Shown here: positions 54,501-63,756 of the stretch, piece by piece
Numbering within the stretch: position 1 is the first letter of the stretch
How the letters are laid out: each line of letters begins with the position of its first letter
NCBI GenBank assembly: GCA_946902875.1
Contig: OX336340.1
Span: forward strand, 19,421,566-19,485,565
Origin: Nematopogon swammerdamellus
Lineage: Eukaryota; Arthropoda; Insecta; Lepidoptera; Adelidae
Direction: 5' to 3'
DNA: 64,000 nt
Position numbers and translations under genes: made by a program
Notes under the pieces: model-generated
The model's database searches: none
The model's input: the letters and a program-made list of their open reading frames with translations, nothing else
Told to the model about the DNA's origin: nothing

Positions 54501-55249
54501 CAGGAGAATGTAGAGCCTTGTTGGAGGCGGTGAAGTATATTTCTTTGAATAGCGAGATAGATAAAGCTATAATTTTTTCGGATTCGCTTAGTTCACTTCA
54601 ATCCTTGCTTCAAAATCCTTTTAAATCCAAAATTCACAATCCCATAATTTATAATATTAAAAATGTATTATCTGGTCTTACCGGGAGACAAGTGGTGTTT
54701 GCCTGGATCCCCTCTCACAGTGGTATTCAAGGTAATGAACACGTTGACGCCCTTGCAAAAGATGCTGTGGTTCGTGGGGGTAAGGTTGACTACGAAAATT
54801 TTTCGCACGACCTTATCGCCCTTCCAAGAATTTATTTACACTCTTCTTGGTCGATTGCATGGAATAAATCCAGTAAAGTCAAGGGGACATACTATGCCAG
54901 TATCCAACCAGAAATTCCTCTCAAACCATGGTTTTATAAACTTCGAATATCAAAAAAAGTTACATCAATAATATGCCGTTTACGATTTGGTCATTGTTGC
55001 TCTCCCGTGCACCTGGCTAGGTTGAGGATTCGGGATTCTTCAGTTTGTGAATGCGGCATTGACGAAGGCTCTGTTGATCATATTTTGTTTTCTTGTCCAC
55101 TCATTAATCAAGATCCCTCCTTATATTCCACTCTGCCTGAACTTAAAATTCCCCTCCCTTCTAATATCTGTTGCTTACTATCGTCTAACAATATTGCTAT
55201 TTATAAACTCATTTCGAAATTTATTTTTTTTCATAATATTAATTTGTAA
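51548..55249 (+). CDS. LINE ORF2: AP endonuclease, reverse transcriptase, RNase H
   Basis: 1233 codons from ATG 51548, overlapping ORF1 by 38 nt in another frame. Domains in order: APE-type endonuclease (LQWNCRS at ~8, VAETWLK, GDFNFHHTVWG at ~132, FGSDHFPI at ~206); reverse transcriptase (SSYRPIALSSTLLKVTE, FGFRKGKSTMDSL, FLDVSGAYDNV, LPQGSVLSPLLYNVY, catalytic YADDLLIYS at ~652); RNase H (FFTDASK at ~949, Glu in GECRALLEA, SDSLSSLQS, GNEHVDALAK); C-terminal CEC..H..C zinc motif at ~1167. All catalytic acids that I can check are present. The endonuclease nicks the target and the reverse transcriptase primes on it. Confidence 0.95.
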   Translation: MTLNESVLQWNCRSASKNKSDIIYLVNKHAPIAFAVAETWLKPEARFRVPGYASLRDDKRDGYDGCALFINKKIPFIRLDLPPHSDCFFAVAARVKRISFISIYIPHPSPSSLRDLKSILDIIPKPFILLGDFNFHHTVWGSATCDTPGNRLMDLIDELNICLLNDGSPTRRVSPIQNVSAVDISLCSADLSSLLTWQTLSSTFGSDHFPIKIILPTQSSPIVIKNPLLKYRLAGADWDSFNSAVNEFISKLPEVSLDNLSYCYSQFADALIRAADKFIPLKNLSVRRYSPPWWDAECSDIVRSRKDAEILYNGDMSMPNFLQLRRIQAKAKRLLKDKKRLGWQSFCGSISPSTPSSIVWSNTRKYRASFVNDDSSRASSSNWKEVFLDKLAPPFVPHSEEIPFLYQSIPIADPMNVPYSMQELKTVLKYVKDSSPGIDGIPYSFLARADDLILQYYLDMVNFIIDSGQIPQAWKCQIPILKPGKDPEEGSSYRPIALSSTLLKVTEHLVKNRMEWLIESRGLLAPTQFGFRKGKSTMDSLAIFSTDIRLAFSRNEYVVAAFLDVSGAYDNVLLSVLRHKLQKLIIPSKMINFITNLLFQRSILLRTDGVVSDPRVIWKGLPQGSVLSPLLYNVYTHDLEKYVLPFSRILQYADDLLIYSVHKSIENASNSVNQSIDSLTTWLSNHGLQLSATKSSAVVFSRKRKIPDISIQCDNAEIPIKKEVKFLGVILDSKMSGSLHIDYVVKKCERNINILRTLAGVWWGAHPYSLKLLYNALVRSHLDYGTFLLEPSNKTSLRKLDLIQSKALRIIAGAMKSTPINALQVECVDPPLYLRRQFLANRYFFRACQFLNHPLIPKLNLLAEYTLQKCYWVNKVIPRLVNSYKKFKCLKDPTHRSLTLPMYEFPYSSVILKPEVLLSIGIYKDMPNANDAFRIAVNSNWPNWHVFFTDASKLTPNGSVGVAVFYVNKDVYLKIKCPPESSVFTGECRALLEAVKYISLNSEIDKAIIFSDSLSSLQSLLQNPFKSKIHNPIIYNIKNVLSGLTGRQVVFAWIPSHSGIQGNEHVDALAKDAVVRGGKVDYENFSHDLIALPRIYLHSSWSIAWNKSSKVKGTYYASIQPEIPLKPWFYKLRISKKVTSIICRLRFGHCCSPVHLARLRIRDSSVCECGIDEGSVDHILFSCPLINQDPSLYSTLPELKIPLPSNICCLLSSNNIAIYKLISKFIFFHNINL

Positions 55250-55383
55250 CTTTTCAGTTATTAATCAGAGTTAATCATTTTGTTTTCGTTCTTAGGGTTT
55301 TCTTTTCTTTTCTTGAAATTATGCATTTGTTTTGATTTGTAAAACTTTTTATACCGTTGTTGTAATCCTATCACACTTGACAA

Positions 55384-55415
55384 TGGCAAAGTTCGCGCGT
55401 CAGCGCGAGTTGCCA
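55384..55415 (+). promoter_or_regulatory. Hairpin at the extreme 3' end of the LINE RNA
   Basis: TGGCAA..TTCGCGC, loop GTCA, GCGCGA..TTGCCA pair into a near-perfect stem that ends exactly where the poly(A) starts. Such 3' structures serve as reverse-transcriptase recognition sites in several LINEs; its role here is inferred from position. Confidence 0.7.
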
Positions 55416-55452
55416 AAAAAAAAAAAAAAAAAAAAAAAACAGGTGGGTGGTG

Positions 55453-56163
55453 CAGTGTTGCCGTTTTAGTGACTTTGTCACTAGATCTAGTGAGTTTTTG
55501 ACGTCTTTGGTGACATTTTTTAAAGACTTAGTCACTAGAAAAAATCTAGTGGCTTTTAGTGACTTTTAATAGTGATAAAATTTCAAGCACGGACATTGAC
55601 TTGGCTGTATACCCTCATAGATTTTACCTGTTCTTCATCACATCATCACATCATAGATCATCGACGATCTATGAACTTGATCGAATTAATCAAAATAATC
55701 GCTTTGGCTGTATATAAATTATATATTCTATATAAAAAATAATAAAAAAAGAATAAAATATTTAAAAAAACATATCTATCAAATCATAATCATATTTACT
55801 TATTTCTCACTTGACTGAAGACGCCACCGACGACATCGGGGCGAAATATTTCCATAAATTTGCTTTTTTACTATTGCTATTACTAAAATATGTGTACATC
55901 AAAAATAAAGCAACAAAAAGTTGTAAAGTATTTAATTATAAAAAATATATATTTATAAAGTGTAAATTATGTAAGTTTAAACATTGAATGAATAAATCAT
56001 TGATTATTTCAAATTTTATATTAATTTAACTTATTTTAAAAATGGAGCTCTGATAAAAATATTTAGTGACTTCTAGTGACTCTTTGAAGTAATATTTTCC
56101 CCAATTCTAGTGACTTTATGGCAATAGTTTGGTGACTTTCTTTTTTCCTAAGCGGCAACACTG
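55453..56163. mobile_element. hAT-type MITE directly abutting the LINE
   Basis: The ends are CAGTGTTGCCG and its complement CGGCAACACTG, with GGGTGGTG on both sides (55445-55452 and 56164-56171). The 8-bp duplication and CAGTGTTGCC termini are typical hAT. The interior repeats TAGTGACTTT-like motifs near both ends. At 711 bp it has no transposase. Confidence 0.92.
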
Positions 56164-56331
56164 GGGTGGTGTCAAATGTCGTACAGAGGAAACTTTTCAC
56201 ACGTGATCAAGAAAGTTACCTACAATGCGCGCAGGCCAATAGGCGAGCGAGCTGTATTCTGTTAAAAAATGTGTAAGCAGTTGCAGCAGTAATGCAACGC
56301 AAATTCAGTCAGCAGTCCAATCCAAGTGCAA

Positions 56332-56594
56332 ATGGAACGTCAGACAGAAACAATGGCCGCGTGGGCTGGTGGAGGTGATGTCGGCAGTGTGTCCTTTGGG
56401 AGCAGCATAGGTAAAACTGAGCGCAACTATCCACATGAGTTGGACGAATGTTTGGAAAGGCAGCTGGACATCGGAGCGTTCGAGCAAGCTCTTTCTGATC
56501 TACCGCTCTACCTGCCGACAGCCGGCGTGACGTCGTCCGAAGAAATAGATTCCAAGGCCGATGTTCTGCCAATAAACAACAACGCACCTCTCTT
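56332..56594 (+). CDS. MTF-1: MTF-1 (metal regulatory transcription factor 1), exon 1
   Basis: The exon opens at ATG 56332 (an in-frame GTG at 56326 is not a plausible start) and ends at donor CTCTT|GTAAGT after 87 codons plus two bases. It encodes an acidic, poorly conserved N-terminus (MERQTETMAAWAGGG, HELDECLERQLDIGAFEQAL, SSEEIDSKADVLPINN). The identity comes from the zinc fingers in the next exons. The 5' UTR lies between the hAT MITE and the ATG; its start is not visible. Confidence 0.8.
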
Positions 56595-57827
56595 GTAAGT
56601 AATTTATTACCTACGAATTATCTTTCATTTGTGCATAATCTTCCCCTGCGACCTACCAATGTCCAATGTACTGAAACGTGAAATTTGATTTTTTCCACAA
56701 TCAGCTGGCTGTCACATATATCTGTCCCTCTCTCGCTACAGAGCATTCCTATTTCCTTTTCTGTTGTGTATTTTGAAAGACCATTCTATTTTGGTAAACT
56801 TCGTGTTCCGTGTAGGCAGAAGATAAATCATTCCGTATTCTTTCGATCAAATTACACTTTTTAAGACTGCCCAATTGTAAGAAATTATATTTTTTTTATA
56901 TATTATTTAGTTTAGAAGTCCCCAATGTAATGGAAGAAATAAATGAGCGTAGAGCTTGATACCACTTCAAGTTGGAAAATCATGTACATAAACCCGCTAG
57001 CAGTGCAGCTCACGCATAAGAGAAATAACATATCTCGATTGAGGAGGCACGATGTTCTGGAATTAAATAAACGAGACTAATAACACCAAAGGTGGCTGAT
57101 TACTGGATCACAACACCTACAAGCCAAAATGATGTCGAAAAAACCTTCTGATGGTCGGAAGAACCCAATCGCAAGTGACTGTAAAATAATAAAAAAAAAA
57201 TATTTAATTTAATTGCTTATATATTGTGAGCTGTAAGATCTATGATATTAGGGCCGAGGGCCAAAACTTAAATACTTAACATAGTATAGACAGGTTCCCA
57301 ATGGTGCGGAGTCCTCTCGAATGTCAGCCGTTAACTGCACAGCGCCAATGGAAGTGTGGCAAATATAGTACATTTTTAAAATATGTTTTGTCTTCATGTT
57401 TATTCTAGTCTTGTCTAACAATTTTATTTATTTATAATTATTACATGACATTACAGATTTTCCAAATACGTCATGTACTTAACATAGGAATGAATGACTG
57501 AGGAGTAGACAGCTCTTGCTCGCTAGGTTTCTAGAATTTAGGTATAAGGCTATTCCGATTTTTTATAGATTTAATTAAATGCTACGTATATAGTTTAAAA
57601 ATCATTTTTTGATAAACCTCTAATCCTGAATGCTTCTAACAAGTGGATAATTTGCCGCAAAGCGAAGCCACAGGAACAGGTAGTATAGTGTACTCGTAGG
57701 TATAGGCCAGCGTAAATAGATTTATGTGATGCTTGAATGTTTACCAATGAGCACAGAAGAACATTATGTTCTCATACATAATTACTTTTATGATTCATTT
57801 ATTTAAAGTACTCACATACTTTTTCAG
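56595..57827. other. MTF-1 intron 1
   Basis: 1.2 kb between GTAAGT and TTTTTCAG. I see no repeat that I can name. Confidence 0.75.
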
Positions 57828-58060
57828 CAATCAATACAAAGTGAAAACGGAAGAGCTATCGTTGCATCTCGACGATGCTGATTTAAACGCCAACTACCAC
57901 TCGAAGCCTGCGGAGGTTAGGACAATAAAGGCCAAGGTGAAAACGGAACACCACAGTAATGTCCTCCAACCGGACAACCGGTACAGCTGCGAGTACGACG
58001 GCTGCGTCAGAACGTACAGCACCATTGGCAACTTGAGGACGCATATGAAAACTCATAAAG
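57828..58060 (+). CDS. MTF-1: MTF-1, exon 2 with first zinc finger
   Basis: After acceptor TACTTTTTCAG the exon continues in phase (one base completes Phe88) and ends at donor AAAG|GTACGT. It encodes residues 88-165 and carries the first C2H2 finger, [20 protein letters not shown] (Cys142, Cys147, His160, His164). This is nearly the same as finger 1 of vertebrate MTF-1, with its YxC..GCxRTYSTxGNLRTHxKTHxG signature. Lys-rich stretches TIKAKVKTE precede it. MTF-1 is a zinc-sensing nuclear factor that binds metal response elements and turns on metallothionein and transporter genes. Confidence 0.93.
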
Positions 58061-58125
58061 GTACGTAGGTTTTTTAGTTTGTTTTATTTAATCGCTTTTG
58101 ACTTTGCTTCACATGCAAAATTATA

Positions 58126-59858
58126 GGCCATTTCGTCGTTGAGATTCGAAAAACTCGTATCTCAAAAATCGGGATTTTTCAGGAAAGCAAAAAAACAGTT
58201 TATTTCGAAATTTTATTAGAAAACATGAAAACTGTTCTTCCGAAAGTTGTAGATAATATCAACAGAAACGTTACCGTGCACACTCATTCAATGTATTTCT
58301 TACACACATTATGTTATTAACATACATCGGAATCCGCGGGGCACGAATGATTCAAGGTTGTTTAGTGATGGGACAATGTATCCACAAATATCGAAAATAG
58401 ATCGTTATTTTAGAATAATATGGAATAATGTCGATTATTAAAACTAAGAGTATTTCTATAGAAAATAAAATATAATAAACAAATGTTGTATTTACTTTGT
58501 AGGTACAATACAAATCTGTTCAAACCACAATATTAGTTTTATTAGTATGGAATAGAAAGAATTTGATTTTTTTTACCAACTTACACGTGTTACATCATAA
58601 TGATATTGAAGACTTTTTTGTTACTGTTATGAAACTGAATCGATTAGACTATAAAAATCAACCACCTATTTTTTTATTTAAACACAAAAAAATATTTTAC
58701 ATAAAAAAAGGCCACGGTCCAAAAAAATAGGTCTTACAAAATTAGTTCATAGTACGCTAAGGGGGGGTTCTGTATCGGAAATAGATCACTTTTGAAGAAC
58801 AAAGAATTTTTTTTTATACAAAAAAAATTTTTTTTTAATGTTCAATGTAAAAAAAATTTTTTCTTAATCGTTTCGGTTTCATGCCAGGAACAAAAAAGTC
58901 TGCCAACACGTATATCTCTGTCTTTCAGAAATTGTGATAAACCACAATTTTAGTTTTATTAGTATGGAATAGAAAGAATTAAATTTTTTTTACCAACTTA
59001 CACGTGTTACATCATAATGGTCATAAAGACTTTTTTGTTACTGTTATGAAACTGAATCGATTATGCTATAAAAATCAACCACCTATTTTTTTATTTAAAT
59101 ACCTACATAAAAAAATTTTTTACTTAAAAAAAAGCCCAAGGTCCAAAAAATTTTATATAGGTTTTACTTCTTATATGATACAGAACCCCCCCTTAGCGTA
59201 CTATGAACTAATTTTGAAAGACCTTATATAAATATGTATTATATTTACTTAATCGTTAACATAAAGTATACATGTTTATATAAGTACTCTAGGTATATAA
59301 GTATTCAGGTCTGAAATATGACATGAATAAAATACAATAAACAAATAAATTTGAGTATCGATAACAGTGTCGATTATTTATTGATCGCCGTAGTCAATCC
59401 CTAACAAGGTCGTATTCCTGCCCCGCGGATTCCGATGTGTGGTTATTACAATTAAAGCAAGATACGAGGTTTTTGTGTTTTTAATTTTACGATAAAGTGC
59501 CGACATACGAGGTATTCGGTCCCAAACTAAGAATAAATTTACTTATTTCGAAAATTTCTTAGATAATGTAAAGACATTCCAAAACTTGTAGATAATTATA
59601 TAATATTATATGAATTTCATTCAAAGTTTCACAATTAAAACGAGATACGAGGTTTCGTGCTTAAATTTTTTAATTTTGCCAACGCATGTATGGTGTTTTG
59701 AGATACGAGTTATTCGTTTTGCTTATATCTTTGTTAATACGTATCGTATTGAGATACGAGTAAAAGTGGCCTATCCGCTATAATTTCGAGGAACATTTTA
59801 TGAAAAAAAGAAAAATCAAAAATTTTGAGATACGAGGTTTTCGAATCTCAACGACGAT
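58126..59858. mobile_element. Nested inverted-repeat elements in MTF-1 intron 2
   Basis: The outer pair TCGTCGTTGAGATTCGAAAA..CTCGTATCTCAAAA (58129-58173) and its complement (59823-59856) bracket 1.7 kb. A second pair, ACATCGGAATCCGCGGGGCA (58323-58342) and complement (59424-59443), lies inside it. The MITE at 58728-59230 lies inside that, next to a partial repeat of its own interior (58505-58727). The words GATACGAG recur at least six times between 59460 and 59840. No ORF was found. Confidence 0.75.
58728..59230. mobile_element. Inverted-repeat MITE, copy 2
   Basis: Same element as 15165-15695 in opposite orientation. The ends are AGGTCTTACAAAATTAGTTC and the complement of AAGGTCTTTCAAAATTAGTT; both continue to TACGCTAAGG. 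Internal landmarks such as TACACGTGTTACATCATAAT and TTGGACCTTGGG-type sequence are in the same order. Confidence 0.88.
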
Positions 59859-59872
59859 TTGCAATTTTTTTT

Positions 59873-60233
59873 TATGGCACCTTACACGGTTGGCTACATC
59901 ACCTACAACATCCGTGATGTCAGCCCATAACACCGTGTGAACTAGGTGCCATGCCAGTGCTTCCCTTCATTTCATGTCGGCTACACTGAACCGGACGGAA
60001 AACACGAACTATTTACATAGCTGTTTCGACTGACGTTTCGCTCAGTGCGGTGTTCGGTGTCCCCAACCCGGCCGGCATAAACCCTACCACCTAGTAAGGT
60101 AATAAGAGAAGGGGGCCTACAGTTTAACGTGGAATCCGAACAACGGTCGAGCGGTCACCCATCCAAGAACTGACCGCGCTCAGCGTTGCTTAACAACAGT
60201 CGCCCGACCGCACCACTGAGCTACCGAGGCTGA
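59873..60233 (-). mobile_element. Family B SINE, near complete
   Basis: In reverse it runs from a T-rich end and CACGGTTGGCTACATCACC to the 5S-like block (GGTCACCCATCCAAGAACTG, CGTTGCTTAAC) and GAGCTACCGAGGC. A short part between the body and 5S block (GGAGGCTGACC equivalent) is missing. Confidence 0.87.
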
Positions 60234-60937
60234 CCTGAGGCCATTGTCCATAGTTGAAATTTCAGATTTGAAGGTGATTTGGATGACAGACGACATACTT
60301 TATTCTTTATTCACCATCTATAGACAGTACACTGCACTGGGATTCGTCATATTTTAACATTTAAACATTTAGCATTTTGCCAGTTTCATTATCACAGTGG
60401 AGAAGATCTGGCAAGAAACTTCGCTGGATACTTTTTTTTATACTTTGTTTTACACAGTTTTGTGGATAATTTGTAGCATGCTTTTAAAGTGTGAGGCTCA
60501 ACGGGTTAAAATAATAATCCAAATTGAGACATCTTGTGTAAGAATTGTGTAACTCTTTCAGAGCATGTCTTATCATTAGGATCTTTGCATCCGCTCCAAT
60601 CAGATAACATTAAATCGTAAAAATATTCCTCGCCTAGCATTTAACCTACACAAATGTTGTATCTAGGTGTATGTAAATATGTACAATTTGGCAAGTTATG
60701 TTACGGCGCCTGAAATGGTTGACTACATCACCTACTATTACATCCGTGATGTCAGCTCCTGACACGTTGTCGCTGTAGTAGGAACTAGATGCCTTGGCAA
60801 TTAACTGGGAAGAAAGCAACTTTTTTCAATCAAATCAAAACTGACCAAATCAATGCACAATGAGTACTTTTATTTATTTCAGACAGACAGCCTTGGCTGA
60901 TACGTTTAAAGTCTAAAAGTTTAAATTATCTTGAATA
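60234..60937. other. Intron sequence with SINE tail
   Basis: A family B tail in reverse (GTTGACTACATCACCTAC to GATGTCAGCTCCTGACAC) lies at 60710-60795. The rest is unique-looking intron. Confidence 0.5.
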
Positions 60938-61049
60938 ATAATTATTTTGGAATAAACTCCCACAGGATGTGATTGACTCCCCAAACACAAACACCTTCAA
61001 AAACCGATTAGATAAATACATAAAAAGTACATCAACAAACAAATAGCAA
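60938..61049 (+). mobile_element. LINE C-terminal fragment
   Basis: One frame gives FWNKLPQDVIDSPNTNTFKN and RLDKYIKSTSTN before TAG, the typical extreme C-terminus of CR1/L2-like ORF2 proteins (W/FNxLPxxVVxxxxxxxFKxxLD). It is a very short remnant in MTF-1 intron 2. Confidence 0.7.
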
Positions 61050-61059
61050 CAGTGACCAA

Positions 61060-61190
61060 TAGTGGCCGACCTAATATTCGGTTTCGGCTTTCGGCCTTTC
61101 GGCCAATATTTGCCACATTCGGAAAACTTACGGTTTCGGCCGAAAGTAGTGGCCACTTTCGGCCCAACCGAAAGTTTAATTTAATTAGGC
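61060..61190. repeat. CGGCCGAAAGT-rich repeat
   Basis: TTTCGGCC, GGCCGAAAG and related words occur about nine times in 110 bp, in both orientations. It is possibly a decayed palindromic element. Confidence 0.55.
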
Positions 61191-61387
61191 GATAAAAGAA
61201 ACATGAAATTTTTTTTCATGTTTCTTTCATTAAAGTTTTGTTTGATTTTTCATTATTAATAATTTGTGCATATAGTTTTATGCATTAAATAAAAAATTTC
61301 CCATAATTATAAATACCTTTTATTGTCACTTGCATATCCTTCTACCTAAATAATGCATAACTAACTAAATAGGTACTTAAATATAAT

Positions 61388-61524
61388 GCGCGGGGCGGAT
61401 CTCGGCGTGTCGCCGCCGCAGCAGCTCGTCAGTGTTCTCCCTCGCACCCGCACCGTACTTGTATAGTGTATGCACGTGGCGGGTCGCCCGCTCCGGCGGC
61501 GATAGGCCGAGATCCGTCCCGCGC
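61388..61524. repeat. GC-rich inverted repeat
   Basis: The arms GCGCGGGGCGGATCTCGGC..TCGCCGCCG and complement (31 bp, few mismatches) surround a ~70-bp GC-rich loop. It is isolated in AT-rich intron DNA, so it is probably a small mobile element. Confidence 0.7.
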
Positions 61525-61604
61525 AAAAACAAAAAAAACATTATAATCATTCATTATCCGAAAAACTGATTGTTCATTAAAAAAAATATATATATATATT
61601 TTCT

Positions 61605-61815
61605 TTCTTTTAGTAAGCCTACTCCGCCGTCCATCCGTTTGATGGCTGTATCCTGTTGACATTTTCACAGAATATATGTTATTATGGCAGATATAACAAC
61701 AAATAATAAAATACAGAAAAATTTGAAAATTAAGGTGGTCTCCATACAAGAAATATGTTTTTTTTATGGTGCGGAAACCTATTTCCGCGAGTCGGACTCG
61801 CACTTGGCCGGTTGT
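61605..61815 (-). repeat. Family G, short copy
   Basis: GTAAGCCTACTCCGCCGTCC to GCGAGTCGGACTCGCACTTG and GCCGG. The middle is shortened. Confidence 0.7.
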
Positions 61816-62179
61816 TTTATTTATTTACTTATCGTTCTTGTGCACTCCTTTTTAAAGAATTGTAAATTGGTGTTGGTTATCAGGAGAGCTCAGGCTTGGG
61901 AAATCATCATTCTAGTCAAATAAATCTGTTTCGTTATCAGTTTGGAAAGGGACTCTGTTGGTAACCACAAAATAAAGTGATAAGAACGATAATATGAATA
62001 TTAAACCAAATACTAACCACTTTACGTTAAGATAAAATATGACATTAAAATTTTACTAGTCATATTATATGGTACTATTGCTTACGTACACTTACAACTA
62101 ATGATGTAGTTTTTAATATTATGATGAAATCATTTCATGTGAAAGGCGAACAAGTTGATAAAATTACAGTAGAGCTGTG
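61816..62179. other. MTF-1 intron 2, unique-looking part
   Basis: No repeat or exon was recognised. Confidence 0.45.
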
Positions 62180-62530
62180 CAAATCCGAACCACTAAAACA
62201 CAGGGGGTTCGAATACCAACTCCACACCACGCGCACCGGGCTGGGATTGCATCCCTACACGCTGGAATTACTGCGGATGCGTACCAATCGGTTCTGCAGA
62301 TCTTTCCTCTACAGAACCGGTAAACTCTGGTACACTCTTCCTGGCCATATATTTCCGGTCATACAGTCATACGGTTATACAGTCTCAGGTCCTTCAAGAG
62401 CGGTGTGAATGAGCAGCTGTCAGGCCGGCATGGCATTTGCAACCCCCGCATACCACCTATGTCCATGGGCGTCGTTGGACATGTTATGGGTGGCAGAGCG
62501 ATATATGTGGGGCTTTCAATAAAAAAAATT
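62180..62530 (+). mobile_element. LINE-X 3' fragment with internal deletion
   Basis: A short match to the LEPLQHR region (62185-62210) is followed at once by TTRTGLGLHPYTLELLRMRT and NRFCRSFLYRTGKLWYTLPG, so ~120 bp present in the 2114-2882 copy are deleted. The frame is then shifted by a small TACAGTCATACGG insertion. The 3' UTR and CTTTCAATAAAAAA end are present. Confidence 0.82.
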
Positions 62531-62692
62531 CACAGGGTGTTATGAAATCCCTAATTTATTGCCAATGATCATTCCTCCCTCTATAATTTAGGTATTCACT
62601 TCATATTTGTTGCATAAAGTCAATGTTACATGTTTACGATGTGATTGTGATGCCATGATTGTGTTATCGCGCTGTACGAACCAAATTATTTT

Positions 62693-62820
62693 TTTTTTAT
62701 GGAAACTGTCACGGTTGGCTACATCACCTACAACGTCCGTGATGTCAGCCCATAACACCGGGTGAACTAGGTGCCATGTCAGTGCTTCCCCCTTTGATCG
62801 TGCCGGCTACACTGAACTGG
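62693..62820 (-). repeat. Family B SINE tail
   Basis: T-run, CACGGTTGGCTACATCACC to GCCGGCTACACTGAACTGG; the body and head are missing. Confidence 0.85.
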
Positions 62821-62930
62821 TCCTACGCTTAAATTACGCAAAAAACATTTGCTACTCGAATTATTAAATTATACTCAAAAATTTTTTTGCTGTAAGTATG
62901 TAGTGTATTCAGTGTAAATGCAATCTTCAG

Positions 62931-63081
62931 GTGAATATCGTTTCAAATGTCCCGTGGCGACTTGCGGCAAGGCCTTCCTCACTTCCTACAGCCTGAAGAT
63001 ACACGTGCGTGTTCATACGAAGGCCAAACCGTTCACGTGCAGTATCGGCGTCTGCAGGAAGGCATTCAACACTTTGTACAG
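62931..63081 (+). CDS. MTF-1: MTF-1, exon 3 with second and start of third zinc finger
   Basis: Acceptor CAATCTTCAG and donor TACAG|GTTGGG delimit 151 nt whose phases fit exon 2 (Gly166 is split). It encodes [20 protein letters not shown] and [10 protein letters not shown] (finger 2: Cys172, Cys177, His190, His194), then [18 protein letters not shown] (Cys202, Cys207 of finger 3). The strings [19 protein letters not shown] and KAFNTLYR are signatures of MTF-1. The remaining fingers (MTF-1 has six) and activation domains lie beyond the window. The donor GTTGGG is weak, but the frame would otherwise leave the family within a few codons. Confidence 0.94.
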
Positions 63082-63130
63082 GTTGGGCGGAGTTTCAGTA
63101 ACCTACCGTTTTATTTTTAATTTATTTTAG

Positions 63131-63640
63131 AAACTAACACGGCTGGCTACTTCACCTACTACCGTGATCCGTGATGTTAGCCCATAACCCCTCAGTGAAC
63201 TAGTTGCCTAGTTGAACTACCTAAAAAAGGTAGCCGGGAGTGGATGGATGAGAAGAGCGGAAGACCGCGTGTGGTGGCGCGCCTTGGGAGAGGCCTATGT
63301 CCAGCAGTGGACCGATACAGGATGATGATGATGATGAACTAGTTGCTATGTCAGTGCTTCCCTTTGTGCCCGCTACACTGAACTGGATGGAAGACACCAA
63401 CTATGGATTTACTTACCTGTCTCGACCGAACTTTCATTCAGTGCGGTGGTATCAACCGAGGCAGGTTGAACCTTAACACCTAATAAGGTAAGAAGGGAAG
63501 GGACTACAGTTTTAAGTGGAATCCGAACCACGGTCAGCCTCCAACTGTCGAACGGTCACACATCCAAGTACTGACCGCGCCCCGGTGTGCTTATGATCAC
63601 GAACAACAGTCGACCGTCGCACCACTGAGCTACCGAGGCT
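63131..63640 (-). mobile_element. Family B SINE interrupted by an RTE-type tail
   Basis: In reverse from CACGGCTGGCTACTTCACC to CGGTCACACATCCAAGTACT (5S-like) and GAGCTACCGAGGC. The insert at 63226-63337 splits the tail; GAACTAGTTG-like sequence is on both sides. Confidence 0.85.
63226..63337 (+). mobile_element. 3' tip of an RTE-like LINE with (GAT)n tail
   Basis: One frame reads WMRRAEDRVWWRALGEAYVQ and QWTDTG, the C-terminal end of a common lepidopteran RTE-like ORF2, followed by GATGATGATGATGATG. It is only ~110 bp long. Confidence 0.75.
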
Positions 63641-63756
63641 CTCTATTGAAGAAATATCTTTGTATTTTTCATATTGGTAGACTGAGACAGATGTCCGTGG
63701 AGTAGTGTTCTTCATCAGTGCATTTGTGGTGCTCAGAGGGGAGTGAGATGGGCAGG

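Larger units (their letters stand above)
49854..55439 (+). mobile_element. Full-length I-type LINE with target duplication and poly(A)
   Basis: The element is flanked by exact 13-bp copies CAGGTGGGTGGTG (49841-49853 and 55440-55452). It starts GATTGGCTATTCTCG, has a ~166-bp 5' UTR, ORF1, ORF2 with endonuclease, reverse transcriptase and RNase H, a ~165-bp 3' UTR and 25 A at 55415-55439. Both ORFs are open throughout. This, with the perfect duplication and a long pure A tail, points to a recent insertion that may still be competent. ORF2 with an RNase H domain and ORF1 with CCHC knuckles place it in the I superfamily (I, Loner, Outcast and relatives); the clade needs a tree. Confidence 0.95.
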
